From NCBI GenBank assembly GCA_001803165.1, contig MHAZ01000011.1, forward strand, positions 62,001 to 126,000: a stretch of DNA of 64,000 nucleotides, given 5' to 3'. How positions within the stretch are numbered: position 1 is the stretch's first letter; each line of letters opens with the position of its first letter. Shown here one piece after another: positions 35,410-44,462 of this stretch. This DNA comes from Stygiobacter sp. RIFOXYC2_FULL_38_25 (GTDB lineage: Bacteria; Bacteroidota; Ignavibacteria; Ignavibacteriales; Melioribacteraceae). The position numbers and the translations under genes are program-made. The notes under the pieces are model-generated. The model saw only the letters and a program-made list of their open reading frames with translations. It was not told the origin of the DNA and did not search any database.

Positions 35410-36134
35410 ACGAGTTTGTTAGCATGATAGAGCGGATTAAGGAAGATGCAAGAACGCTTTTGCAAAATGATTCATTGAAGTTAAAGCGTGCAATAATACG
35501 CGAAATAGATTATCTGTGGCATGCTTACAGCAAGCAATATGATTTTGGTAACATTGAAAAGTTCGCAGATTATATTTTTAATTTCTTAAAGATACCCGCC
35601 GTAAACCGGAATGAAATACTGAAAGATTTAAGAGAAGCGCAGTTGCAAATTGGAACTGTATGGGATGAGTACTTTAAGGCAAGTGTTGGCGAAAAATACA
35701 AAGCAATCGATTATGAAAAAATTCTTGCCGTGCATAGTGTGGATTTTCCCGCCATCCAAAAAAATACACGCGATTTGGTGGTAAAAACATTTAGGGAGTC
35801 CGTAAGAAAGAATTACAGCTTTGAGACCATACGTGCAGAGTTGCAAAAAGGCAATGTTGGAACACATGAAGCATTTACTCTATCCAGTACCGGGATGGCG
35901 CAATATGCGAACGCAACTATGTTTGAATACGCTAGGCAAGCTGGATTAAATAAGTTCTTATATAACAGAATTGGAAGCCTTACAGAAAACAGCCGCCCAT
36001 TTTGTGTAGTTCACCACAAAAAAATATTTACTTATGAGCAAATATTAACATTAGATAACGGTCAGGGCTTGAGTGTTCTTACTTCTTGCGGCGGATACCT
36101 CTGCAAGGATTTTTGGTCTGTTATAGTTGATTAG
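35406..36134 (+). CDS. MuF-like minor head protein
   Basis: 242 residues. The C-terminal part has TENSRPFCVVHHKKIFTYEQI, DNGQG and TSCGGYLCKDFWSV, the pattern of the MuF/SPP1 gp7-type head morphogenesis family (C..R..F/H with a C-terminal Cys-H/D). N-terminus is helical. Acts in the portal/capsid vertex. Its place is unusual: on the plus strand, 3 kb from the other head genes, which lie on the minus strand. Confidence 0.75.
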   Translation: MNEFVSMIERIKEDARTLLQNDSLKLKRAIIREIDYLWHAYSKQYDFGNIEKFADYIFNFLKIPAVNRNEILKDLREAQLQIGTVWDEYFKASVGEKYKAIDYEKILAVHSVDFPAIQKNTRDLVVKTFRESVRKNYSFETIRAELQKGNVGTHEAFTLSSTGMAQYANATMFEYARQAGLNKFLYNRIGSLTENSRPFCVVHHKKIFTYEQILTLDNGQGLSVLTSCGGYLCKDFWSVIVD

Positions 36135-36142
36135 GAGAAAAC

Positions 36143-37093
36143 ATGGAAAAGAGACTACAGTTTATTTGGATATTTATGTTGTTGTTGATTAGACAATATA
36201 CTATTCAGAAAACATCTAAGTATGCTGGTGTATCTTACCGCAAGGCACGTAAAAAGTGGTGCGCAAATATTTACTATGATGGCAAACAACAATGGGTAGG
36301 ATATTTTGAAAAAGAAATAGACGCTGCGAAAGCTTACGATAAAGTTATGGCATATTACAACGCGGATGTACACAAAATGAATTTTGCAATCGATTTAGCA
36401 GAGGCACCTAATAATATAAGACGAAGAATTCGAGTAGCCGGTAAAATAAAAAGAAAAGCTTCCTCTATATATCTGGGAGTGCATTATTCGGATAGACTTC
36501 ATAAATGGAAAGCCGAAATCAGTCACAATAAACAATGCATTCATATCGGGTTTTTTAATTCAGAAACTGAAGCTGCCTCTGCATACGATAAAGTTGCTCG
36601 ATATTATCATGGGGAAAATGCTGTTACTAACTTTGAAGGACATCATAGCGCACCAGCGAGCTTTATAAAGTTAGAAAGGCACCCGGTTACATCACATTAC
36701 AGAGGTGTGTGCAGACATAAAAATATATGGCTGGCTCAAATTAAAGTGCATCGCAAAAGAGTGTGGAGCAGAGAATACAAAACTGAAGTTGAAGCAGCTG
36801 AAGGCTATGACAGAGCGGCTCGCTACTATCATGGTGAAAAAGCCCAGACAAATTTTAGTGGAACAGCAATACTCTCTCACGTAGAAATCCGGAAAGAAAA
36901 GTGTCCTTCAACTTCTTCATACAAGGGTGTTAGTTATTGTAAAAGGGACAAACGCTGGATCGCCCAAATAAAATTAAATGGTAAAACGAAATATTTGGGT
37001 TACTACAAGATGGAACTTGAAGCCGCGCTTGCATACAATGCTGAAGCCGCAAAACTTGGGAGACCGTTGAATATTATTAAAGGAGTTGCGTGA
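36143..37093 (+). CDS. Four-AP2-domain protein
   Basis: 316 residues with four tandem AP2/ERF-type DNA-binding domains at about 25-82, 107-165, 184-239 and 258-305. Each has the pattern SxYxGV..K..W.A.I...K...GxF..E.EAA.AYD..A..YHG..A..NF. The usual HNH nuclease of phage AP2 proteins is absent. A short hydrophobic N-terminus (FIWIFMLLLI) precedes domain 1; GGAG before the ATG supports this start. It probably binds DNA; whether it regulates, or is the remnant of a homing protein, is open. Confidence 0.85.
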   Translation: MEKRLQFIWIFMLLLIRQYTIQKTSKYAGVSYRKARKKWCANIYYDGKQQWVGYFEKEIDAAKAYDKVMAYYNADVHKMNFAIDLAEAPNNIRRRIRVAGKIKRKASSIYLGVHYSDRLHKWKAEISHNKQCIHIGFFNSETEAASAYDKVARYYHGENAVTNFEGHHSAPASFIKLERHPVTSHYRGVCRHKNIWLAQIKVHRKRVWSREYKTEVEAAEGYDRAARYYHGEKAQTNFSGTAILSHVEIRKEKCPSTSSYKGVSYCKRDKRWIAQIKLNGKTKYLGYYKMELEAALAYNAEAAKLGRPLNIIKGVA

Positions 37094-37284
37094 TGGTACT
37101 AAGTGATAACGATACAAAAGAGTTCTACGAAAAATTCGAATGGCTTAGAGATATACTAGCACTTATGCAAACCGCTTTCAAGGAAGGCGATAAGCAAGCT
37201 TTAATTTCAGTTGAGTCGGTTACAGAATGCAATAAGACAATTGCTGAAATTACCCAAATTATTTATGACGATAACGAGTTGTAA
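37093..37284 (+). CDS. Small phage protein
   Basis: 63 residues; ATG overlaps the AP2 stop (TGATG). Helical: NDTKEFYEKFEWLRDILALM. Not recognised. Confidence 0.6.
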   Translation: MVLSDNDTKEFYEKFEWLRDILALMQTAFKEGDKQALISVESVTECNKTIAEITQIIYDDNEL

Positions 37285-37285
37285 A

Positions 37286-37576
37286 ATGGTAGCGGACAGC
37301 CAATTAAAAACCGGAAGGCTTTATTTTTGCGAAGTGATAAAAGCATCCCGTCCATGTTTTGGGAAAGAATTTGTTGTAAAGTTCACGGGCATTGCTTTCC
37401 GGAATATCAATTATGATACTGAAAGAGTGTTTGATTTTATTGATGATGACAGAGAAGCGGTTAGAAAAAGATTGAAGGAAAGAAACGGGAGCAACAAACC
37501 GGATGCAATATTTATGCTGGACGAGATTAAGATATACAGAGAAGCACAGCCGGAATTATTTAACGCTAATAATTAG
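37286..37576 (+). CDS. Small phage protein
   Basis: 96 residues from ATG at 37286, right after the previous stop. Beta-rich start MVADSQLKTGRLYFCEVI, helical end. Not recognised. Confidence 0.6.
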   Translation: MVADSQLKTGRLYFCEVIKASRPCFGKEFVVKFTGIAFRNINYDTERVFDFIDDDREAVRKRLKERNGSNKPDAIFMLDEIKIYREAQPELFNANN

Positions 37577-37584
37577 GAGAATAA

Positions 37585-37788
37585 ATGAAAATTCTATTTG
37601 GAACATCGGCACCGAGTTTGGAAGTGCAACTGAAGGGAAAGAACATTGATAGTCTAATGCTGGGAATTCTTGAAAAAGATAACTCTGCAATTGATAGGCT
37701 GTCTGAAAGAAAATATATAACAGACCGGCAGATGAAAGCTGCGAGGAAGTTGTTACTAAAAAGAATTCAAATACAGTTAGAACCATAA
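37585..37788 (+). CDS. Small phage protein
   Basis: 67 residues, AGGAG upstream. Basic C-terminus. Not recognised. Confidence 0.55.
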   Translation: MKILFGTSAPSLEVQLKGKNIDSLMLGILEKDNSAIDRLSERKYITDRQMKAARKLLLKRIQIQLEP

Positions 37789-37800
37789 AAGGAGAAGGAA

Positions 37801-38271
37801 ATGAAAAAGCTATTTATTCTGTTGGTATTGCTGTCGGTTAATATGACTGCACAAAAATTAAGCGCAAATATTTCTTTGCACTTTGAAGGAATTACCGGAG
37901 ATGAAGCTTACAAACACATGTGGTTTCTTCTCGATAAATTTCCGGATGCTTCAGTTGGGCTGGGTTTGCATGAACCAATTACCGAAGAAGAAACTGAATA
38001 TCAAGAAGACTGTATCGAAGAACGAGTTAATCTACACAAAGGAGATTTGTTCAAAGCGGTTGATCCGTACAATAAAAATTACGGGAAAATATATAAGGTA
38101 TGGTCAGACTACTTACTGCCGGACAGGTGGAACTTGCGTGTTTATGTTTTAGGCACCAACAAAAATGAAGGCGGAACAACTTTGTTTCATGTAAGTGATA
38201 TTGCTAAGTGCGACAAGTACGGAAAAATAATTGACGGATGTTCTGAAGAAGCTTACTACAGTAAATATTAG
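37801..38271 (+). CDS. Secreted phage-encoded protein
   Basis: 156 residues with a Sec signal peptide (MKKLFILLVLLSVNMTAQ). The body is acidic, with Cys pairs (one CDKYGKIIDGC). No family recognised. AAAGGAG before the ATG. A secreted protein in the prophage middle region could act on the host envelope, superinfection or population (inference). Confidence 0.65.
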   Translation: MKKLFILLVLLSVNMTAQKLSANISLHFEGITGDEAYKHMWFLLDKFPDASVGLGLHEPITEEETEYQEDCIEERVNLHKGDLFKAVDPYNKNYGKIYKVWSDYLLPDRWNLRVYVLGTNKNEGGTTLFHVSDIAKCDKYGKIIDGCSEEAYYSKY

Positions 38272-38320
38272 TTCTAAAACATACTGAAGTTTTGTAAATT
38301 AGAGCAAAGAAGGTGGCAAT

Positions 38321-38533
38321 ATGAGTAAAATTAATAATCACGAAGTTGTAACTAGAAATAAGGATGGACTACTACCATGTCCTTTCTGCGGCAAATATCC
38401 AAAGATAGTTGAGTCTGATGACGCTGGTTGGCATTGGTTTGGAATTGATGGTTGTTGTATAATGGTAACGACAAACTTTTGTGTTAGTATTAAGAAAAAC
38501 ACTGTCGTTAAAAAGTGGAATAGAAGAGCTTAA
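38321..38533 (+). CDS. Lar-like zinc-finger protein
   Basis: 70 residues. LLPCPFCGKYPKIVESDD.., CCIMVT and a C-terminal VKKWNRR match the restriction-alleviation protein Lar pattern (C-P-F-C..W-N-x-R). Lar-type proteins modulate host type I restriction in the Rac prophage. Function here is by similarity of motif only. Confidence 0.7.
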   Translation: MSKINNHEVVTRNKDGLLPCPFCGKYPKIVESDDAGWHWFGIDGCCIMVTTNFCVSIKKNTVVKKWNRRA

Positions 38534-38549
38534 GCAAAGGGAAATTGAG

Positions 38550-38828
38550 ATGAAAGTTCTGAAGGATGAAAACATGTTAAACGCAAATTTAATAAGTGAA
38601 GAACACAGATACCGTAGCGATACAACCATCCAATATTATAATAATAGAATTGCCGAGATTTACGGACAAGCAGCGCCGGTCAGTATCATTCGTAAAGATA
38701 CCGGAGATACTGAATTTGTTTTCAGCGCGGAAGTTGAAAAATTGGTAGAAGAACTCCGGCAACTAAAGCAAGATTATATCTCTAAAAATTATTCACAAAT
38801 AATGTTGTCTTATTCCCCGGGAGATTAA
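38550..38828 (+). CDS. Small phage protein with coiled coils
   Basis: 92 residues from ATG at 38550 (AAAGG upstream). Helix-rich with LVEELRQLKQDYISKNYS. Ends 38 bases before a terminator. Not recognised. Confidence 0.6.
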   Translation: MKVLKDENMLNANLISEEHRYRSDTTIQYYNNRIAEIYGQAAPVSIIRKDTGDTEFVFSAEVEKLVEELRQLKQDYISKNYSQIMLSYSPGD

Positions 38829-38866
38829 CTTTGCTTGAAACAAGCGGCGTAAAAATGTAACTTAAG

Positions 38867-38894
38867 GGCAGTTTAATAACTGCCTTTTTATTTT
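38867..38894 (+). terminator. Terminator after the early/middle operon
   Basis: GGCAGTT, loop TAAT, AACTGCC then TTTTTATTTT: a strong intrinsic terminator. Confidence 0.88.
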
Positions 38895-38903
38895 GGAGGA
38901 AAT

Positions 38904-39317
38904 ATGAAAAAGCTTTTATCACTCATCTCACTAACAATTCTACTTTACGCATGTTCTGCCGTACAAACTCAAAAGGACATTCGTTACTATGCTGTAGACT
39001 TTCGTCCATACACCGAGAAAGGATTTCTCTTTACGCCGGAAATGTATGAAGGACAGTATGAAAGTATTGGTATGCTTTCAACAGTCATCTTCCCGGGAGT
39101 AAAAGAAGTGCCGACAAAAAAATCATTCAGTGGAATAACTATGGGTTATGACCGTATCTATGCCAATGAAGTTATTGATAGTATGTATGTGAAAGCTGTT
39201 AGCATGGGAGCCGATGCATTCGTTCGTTTTGAAATTAAACCGGCTGAAAAATGGAATGGTGATTTGTTGGTACAAGGAATTGAAGTTGTAGGATTTGCAA
39301 TTAAGCGGAAGAAATAA
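38904..39317 (+). CDS. Prophage lipoprotein
   Basis: 137 residues. Lipobox LLYAC, GGAGG before ATG. Core GITMGYDRIYANEVIDSMYVKAVSMGADAFVRFEI resembles small YbjQ/DUF-type lipoprotein folds. Placed after the terminator, so it may be a lysogenic-conversion or superinfection-exclusion-type gene expressed from its own promoter (inference). It runs convergently to the inverted packaging cassette. Confidence 0.7.
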   Translation: MKKLLSLISLTILLYACSAVQTQKDIRYYAVDFRPYTEKGFLFTPEMYEGQYESIGMLSTVIFPGVKEVPTKKSFSGITMGYDRIYANEVIDSMYVKAVSMGADAFVRFEIKPAEKWNGDLLVQGIEVVGFAIKRKK

Positions 39318-39321
39318 CAGC

Positions 39322-39341
39322 AGACGCGGCATGCCGCGTCT
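39322..39341. terminator. Palindrome between convergent operons
   Basis: Perfect AGACGCGGC AT GCCGCGTCT, 20 bp, between the lipoprotein and gpG-like stops. T-runs are weak but it can serve both strands. Confidence 0.65.
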
Positions 39342-39346
39342 CTACA

Positions 39347-39937
39347 TTATCCCAATTTCTGGAAGATGAGATTTAACGCGAGCTCGCCAAGTTCATCAAG
39401 CTCTTTTTCTGTTACATCCATAAACTTATGTGTAACTTTATTTTTACCGGCGCCGGCATGTTGGTAATAAGCTCTTTCCCTTTCATCTGTCGCTTGCCAG
39501 CCAAGAGCTATCTGTCCATCGTTTGCCGGTTCTTTAATGATGCCTAAGTGGTTCATCATATTGTGCGTCCAAGTTAATCTGACGCTGTCGGTTGCCTTTT
39601 TGTTCTTCTCTCGCCACTGTTTATAACCGCCGGGAAGTAAAACCATTACAAAGCCGTTGCTTGCCCGGAAAACTTTATACTCACTCGCGTCCGGAAACGA
39701 ACCGCGTTTTTTAATCTTACTATTTTTCTTTAGAAAAGTTTTACCAAATACTTTTAAGAATAAACCATAAGGTAGAAACATAGGCGTTGTAGAGTAAGCG
39801 GATGTTCCGGTACTGCCCTCCAAGAATTCCGAGCTATCCACACGGTTGCCGATATACATTCGGACTTTGCCCCCAAGAGTTATCATCACCGCATTATCAA
39901 CAATATTGCCCTCAATCTTTTTGAAAAGCTCACTCAC
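39347..39937 (-). CDS. Virion morphogenesis protein, Mu gpG type
   Basis: 196 residues. Pattern MMNHLGI..QIALGWQATDERERAYYQHAGAGKNKVTHKFMDVTE is typical of the Mu gpG / phage virion morphogenesis family (tail-completion-type). Overlaps the portal gene by four bases (ATGA). Last gene of the inverted cassette. Confidence 0.8.
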   Translation of the reverse strand: MSELFKKIEGNIVDNAVMITLGGKVRMYIGNRVDSSEFLEGSTGTSAYSTTPMFLPYGLFLKVFGKTFLKKNSKIKKRGSFPDASEYKVFRASNGFVMVLLPGGYKQWREKNKKATDSVRLTWTHNMMNHLGIIKEPANDGQIALGWQATDERERAYYQHAGAGKNKVTHKFMDVTEKELDELGELALNLIFQKLG

Positions 39938-41160
39938 AGTACTTCGTCTCCTTCAGCCGGTTGTGTGTAACCAATTTTATCATACACTTCACTTTTCTTA
40001 ATAGGAACAATTGGTTTGTTTGTTGTTGGGTCCATTAAGTTTAGCAACGCGCGTGAGTTACTTTCGTAATCGTACTGCTCTTCGTGTATGTGATAGAACT
40101 CGAAATAATCGTTTCTCGGTTCACCGTAATTAAGCTGATAATCTTTGCGGAGATACTGAGCTGTATAAGTATCTTCAATGATTGAGAGATCTGAAACAAT
40201 TATTAAATCGTCAATTCCATCATGCACGGTTGCTGCGGCTCTGCTTCCCTCTTTAACTTCGGTTGTTAAGTTTTGTCCGTGCAGCGTAACAGACATTTCT
40301 GTATTCGCGGCTTCAACAAAGAGCTTGAAGGAATTTGTATGATCTGCTTTGAGAGCAGTATCGAAAATAACTTTTACCCACTCCGGGAAAACTGCTGCGG
40401 CATCGTTCTTAAGTTTTTCAACCATTTCGGCAACTGCATCAATTTGTTTTTTATCCTCAGCATTATTTGCGTCAAGATGTTCCGGATAAGTTGCGTAAGT
40501 AGATGGATTGCCGTGCCGTGTGTTTAAGTTGCGCCAATCCCACTTTGTGTAATACTTGAGATAAGAAAGAAGCATTATAGTCCGCATAAACGAACCGATG
40601 AAGTTCTTTCTATTTGTTAAAGGATTGTAGCGTGTAATAATATGTGTTTCCGGATCTAGCAGAGTTCTTGTAAAATTTCCGTTCGGAAGAGTTTCAACAT
40701 GCATTAACCCTTCCGGCTCATCTGCAAAATCAAGCTCGGTTAAGTCATAAAAGTTTTTTTGTATAACCATTGTTCCGAGCGGAGTGTTTTTCCAAACAAG
40801 ATTAACCGCATCCATGCTGAATAGAATTCCATCATGAATATTATCGCGCAGTTTTAACATCCGTGAGCGCATGAATCTTGTTTTTGTTTCCGCGAGCTGT
40901 TTCTCCTCAACCGGTGTTATTTTATACTGAAGCGGCAACCGGATATTCCACTTGTAACTTTTACAAGCAAGTTTGCGCGTTTGCACTAATCCCATTAAGT
41001 AAGGATCAGCTTCGAGCAATCTTTGCAAGAAGGACATCAGGTAACGGACATCTCTCTTAATATTGTTTGTGTTATCTCTGTTAGCCATTTCCAAGTAGCG
41101 GATAACCTGGTCAACAGTTGGCAGTAAACTTCTTCTCAAATCCGGATTTGTAAAGGGCAT
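39934..41160 (-). CDS. Portal protein, Mu gp29 type (DUF935)
   Basis: 408 residues. DUF935 pattern: LLEADPYLMGLVQTRKLACKSYKW near the start, KLFVEAANTEMSVTLHGQNLTTE in the middle, then EDTYTAQYLRKDYQLNYG. Portal proteins form the dodecameric DNA channel at the head vertex. Directly downstream of the terminase on the minus strand. Confidence 0.88.
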   Translation of the reverse strand: MPFTNPDLRRSLLPTVDQVIRYLEMANRDNTNNIKRDVRYLMSFLQRLLEADPYLMGLVQTRKLACKSYKWNIRLPLQYKITPVEEKQLAETKTRFMRSRMLKLRDNIHDGILFSMDAVNLVWKNTPLGTMVIQKNFYDLTELDFADEPEGLMHVETLPNGNFTRTLLDPETHIITRYNPLTNRKNFIGSFMRTIMLLSYLKYYTKWDWRNLNTRHGNPSTYATYPEHLDANNAEDKKQIDAVAEMVEKLKNDAAAVFPEWVKVIFDTALKADHTNSFKLFVEAANTEMSVTLHGQNLTTEVKEGSRAAATVHDGIDDLIIVSDLSIIEDTYTAQYLRKDYQLNYGEPRNDYFEFYHIHEEQYDYESNSRALLNLMDPTTNKPIVPIKKSEVYDKIGYTQPAEGDEVL

Positions 41161-41172
41161 ATTAAACCTCTG

Positions 41173-42825
41173 TTAAATTTTGTTTGTATCTCTTTTGCTG
41201 ATTGAAACATACATGTTGGTTGGATTGAACGAGCGACCGTAATTAACAAGATGCAGCTCGTGTAAAAATTCTATCATACAAATTATCCAGTCGGCGGCAT
41301 CATCTTTCTTGCCGCGCTTCTTGCTGATGAACGCAAAGAAATCTCTTGTAAACCGTTCTCCAATTTCTGTTTGCTTAAAGCCGGGTGGAAATAGTATATC
41401 ACCATTTTTGTAAAGTGTTTCAGCGTTCTTAGCAAGCGCGTCAACATCGTAGTGCATATACATTATTGAAGGAACCGGAACGTTATTAATCTTGGAATAA
41501 TTTTTAACGTGCATAGTCCAGTGAGATTCTTGATTAACATTTCCATCGAAGCCGAGCGCGCGCAAGTAAATGTTATTCTTTTTCAACTTGCTTCTGTGAT
41601 TTATTAAATCAGCAAGCAGTTTGTTAGAATCGCTGTAAGATTCATACATGATTTCCGGGAGGATATAAAACTTTAATGTGCCGGAAGAAAAACCCATTGA
41701 GCCGCAAGCGGTGTTATCACCTTTTTGTTTCTTTGCTAAGTTAGGATCTGTGTATGCTGCGGCTTTAAGATCATGCGGAATATCTGTCCACTCTTTATAA
41801 TATTCCGGAGGAAACATATCGGCACCGCGTACAATTGGTGACTGCTGGAAGTTACCAGCCCAATCGTATTTGTTTTCCGGCTTCATCATATCCTTTAATT
41901 CTTTTTCGGAATTAGCCGGGTACTTTGAATACCAAATAGATTTTGCTTTTCCCGGGCGTGATGGATTCCAAGCCGGATGGATATGCAGTTTGAAATACTC
42001 CGAGAGTAAACCATTCTCCATTTCTTTCTTAAGAGTATTCATTGCAGTATCAACTTTGAAGTTGTTACCCTCTGCAAGCATGGTTCCCCAATCTTCAAGA
42101 GATGTACGCATTTCGTTTATTCTATCTATCCTTTTGCGTACTGCTTCTTTTGTTAATGAGGAAGTATCGTTCTCCATATCTGTAACAACAATCAAATCAT
42201 ATCTATCAAGTAAGTTTACTTGACCGCCTTTTGTTGACTTCTCTTCCGAGAGCGGTTGTATAAAACTTCCTTCCGGATTAACCGAATGATTTGAGATCAA
42301 CTGAAAACCAAAATCAATTGATGCCATTCCCCACTTGAGAACATAATCATGCTGTATGCGTCTGTTCTTTGTAAGAAAAGTATATAATGACGCGAGAAAT
42401 AATTTTGGTGCAGTTAATGTACCGGAACCGAAGCCGATAAATTTTCTATGAGCATGAAGAAAGTCGAATATAATTTTTCTTTTAAGGAATGAAGTTTTTG
42501 CGATGTTACGCGGACCGTAAAAAACATGCGCGCATTTATCTTGCAAGTCTGTAATGCCTATTAATTCTTTGTGCACAAATCCGGGCGCCGCGTAATCCGG
42601 ATAAACTTCCGGCGGGAAATAAGTTTTATCCCACAACCAAAAATTTCCAGTAACTTTTTCAAGACGCTTTTTGGTTGCTTCCGGTGTTAATTCTTTCTCC
42701 GAAAACGGTGGAACGCGGGAAGCCGCATTAAGAATTAATTCCTTAGCTTTTTTAGATTGTCTGGAAGATAATTCTTCCTCAATCTGCTTCAGAAGTATAT
42801 CGTCTGTTAAAAATATCTCGCTCAT
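41173..42825 (-). CDS. Terminase large subunit, Mu gp28 type
   Basis: 550 residues. Motor: Walker A-like [13 protein letters not shown], Walker [11 protein letters not shown]; nuclease acidic residues in [20 protein letters not shown] and [10 protein letters not shown]. Packages DNA into the prohead with ATP. Ends 12 bases before the portal ATG. Its start is 4 bases after a 33-codon frame. Confidence 0.88.
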
Positions 42826-42828
42826 GCT

Positions 42829-42930
42829 CTATAACCCGTTCAAAAACCGCTTAAAACCGTTCAAATTGAGTCCGGTCACCAGTTCGCGGAGTTCGGGACT
42901 AATTTGCCGGTGGTCGCCAACACGGCTCAT
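42829..42930 (-). CDS. Possible 33-residue linker gene
   Basis: MSRVGDHRQISPELRELVTG.. starts at 42930 in an ATGA overlap with the stop of the upstream gene and ends (TAG) three bases before the terminase ATG. The tight packing suggests translation coupling. Function unknown. Confidence 0.5.
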   Translation of the reverse strand: MSRVGDHRQISPELRELVTGLNLNGFKRFLNGL

Positions 42931-43475
42931 TTATTTAATAGTTTCACTTTTTCGCTTACCCGCTTAAAAGTGAGAATAATTTCTTCGTCTGTTATCTCCG
43001 GTTTCAGCTCTTGCATAATTGCAATTGTTAAGTTTGCGTTTCCGGATTTTAGGTAAGATTCCATCAACAGTTTTTTGTTCTTGAAGTTGATGTCTGAAAG
43101 CTGTTTTACCAAACGTGTTCTATCATTAAGCCGGAGATTCTTACTGTTCAACTGTTGATAGATAACCGCAAGCTGATGTTCAATTGCTTTTTCGAACGAA
43201 CTGAAATCGCCAAGATCAACATCCGGCATCTCTGTAACTATTTTATCAGCTTTTATTTTACGCGGAACAACTTTACCATCTTTGTCAACAGCGGCGTCTG
43301 AAACCGGACGCGGATTAATTGTGTTGTACACTTGAAAGTAAGTGTACTTGCCTCTGAAAAATTTTTCTATTTGAGCGGGCTTTAATCCCTCATCATGTTT
43401 AGCAAGAATGTTTTGTTTATCATTCTCGGAAAGATGAAGCGCGCGGGGTTTGCGTTCTTTTTTATTTTCATCCAT
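42927..43475 (-). CDS. Small-terminase-like protein (Mu gp27/DUF3486 type)
   Basis: 182 residues. N-terminal HTH (LSENDKQNILAKHDEGLKPAQIEKFF) then a helical part (EKAIEHQLAVIYQQLNSKNLRL). Position before the large terminase supports the small subunit. Exact family is by position and HTH, not certain. Confidence 0.7.
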   Translation of the reverse strand: MDENKKERKPRALHLSENDKQNILAKHDEGLKPAQIEKFFRGKYTYFQVYNTINPRPVSDAAVDKDGKVVPRKIKADKIVTEMPDVDLGDFSSFEKAIEHQLAVIYQQLNSKNLRLNDRTRLVKQLSDINFKNKKLLMESYLKSGNANLTIAIMQELKPEITDEEIILTFKRVSEKVKLLNK

Positions 43476-43483
43476 AGTTACAC

Positions 43484-43930
43484 CTAAATTGAAATATCGT
43501 ATGTGAGCTGCAATGTTACTGTTGAACCGTTTGCGGATTTGCGGACAATTACAATCGGCATCTCTTGTAACTTAATGTTCACACGTTCCGGAACGCCAGC
43601 AGTATTGTTGATCATAAAATTATTTGCTTCGGAAATTATTTTAAGAATTGTAACCGCCATTAAAAATGCTTGATTGAATGCCTCAGCAGCAGTTTGAAAA
43701 GCAGATGATGTACATGCTGCATAAAGCGAACATGGAAGCCTTGTAGGAAAAGCCTTCTTTGAATCGAGCGAAGCGTTCTCATCAAAATCGGCATAGACCA
43801 CAATATTTTTTTTAGGCTGCCGCGAAGTGTCTTCGGAACCTTCAATTGGTTTAACAAGAATAGGATAGCTTGTAACAGCATCTTTAATTGTATCAATAAG
43901 TTTTTGTATTACACTTGTTGGTATCACCAT
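43484..43930 (-). CDS. Mu gp37-like (DUF1834) protein, tentative
   Basis: 148 residues. Position next to gp36-type protein and a beta/alpha pattern (PIVIVRKSANGSTVTLQL at the C-terminus) fit tail-terminator-type proteins. Family assignment is weak. Touches the gp36-like stop at 43930. Confidence 0.5.
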   Translation of the reverse strand: MVIPTSVIQKLIDTIKDAVTSYPILVKPIEGSEDTSRQPKKNIVVYADFDENASLDSKKAFPTRLPCSLYAACTSSAFQTAAEAFNQAFLMAVTILKIISEANNFMINNTAGVPERVNIKLQEMPIVIVRKSANGSTVTLQLTYDISI

Positions 43931-44319
43931 TATACTACCTCGTTTCTATTAGAAACATAAAAGCCCGGAGTTGATGTAGTTGTACTCTCTTCGATTGGTG
44001 TTGAAACTTTGAACTTGCCGAGCGCAATATCATCGAGAAGTTTATCAGCGCGGTCAACTAATTTTTCACGCTGAGAAATTTCTTCCTTAGATAAATTCTG
44101 CTGTGTTGAAGTGATGTAAACAAAATAAGCGCACGCGCAAAAAACAACAAGGGGTTTTACTTGTGCATTTAATTCTACTTCTGTCATTCCAATCTTAGCA
44201 AGCGCTATTGCATCGGCTTGACTAACAGCGTCTCCATATCCTTCCGGTTCGGGGGTAGCAGTTAGAAAACTATTGTTGCCTAAAAAAGCTTTAAGCGAGC
44301 TTGGTGTAACGAGTGCCAT
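43930..44319 (-). CDS. Mu gp36-like (DUF1320) head-tail protein
   Basis: 129 residues from ATG at 44319 (GAGGT upstream); the longer frame is leader. Pattern VTPSSLKAFLGNN..SQADAIALAKIGMTEVELNAQVKPLVVFCACAYFVYI and LVDRADKLLDDIALGKF fits DUF1320 adaptor proteins. First gene of the inverted cassette. Confidence 0.7.
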   Translation of the reverse strand: MALVTPSSLKAFLGNNSFLTATPEPEGYGDAVSQADAIALAKIGMTEVELNAQVKPLVVFCACAYFVYITSTQQNLSKEEISQREKLVDRADKLLDDIALGKFKVSTPIEESTTTSTPGFYVSNRNEVV

Positions 44320-44462
44320 AACTACCTCACGCAATTGATGATGTAAATATCAGACAGTGAATAAAAAAATAAATGATGTACACGGTACACGTCATTTTTA
44401 TGTCTATTGCGCTGAATAGTTTTCGAACAGCATTTATTAAAATAATTTTAACCGAGGAACAT
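44320..44462. promoter_or_regulatory. Divergent promoter region for head genes
   Basis: Separates the inverted cassette from the scaffold/capsid operon. A dyad TGTAC-ACG-GTACA (44377-44389) sits in the middle, a candidate late activator site. Promoter boxes are not clear. Confidence 0.5.
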
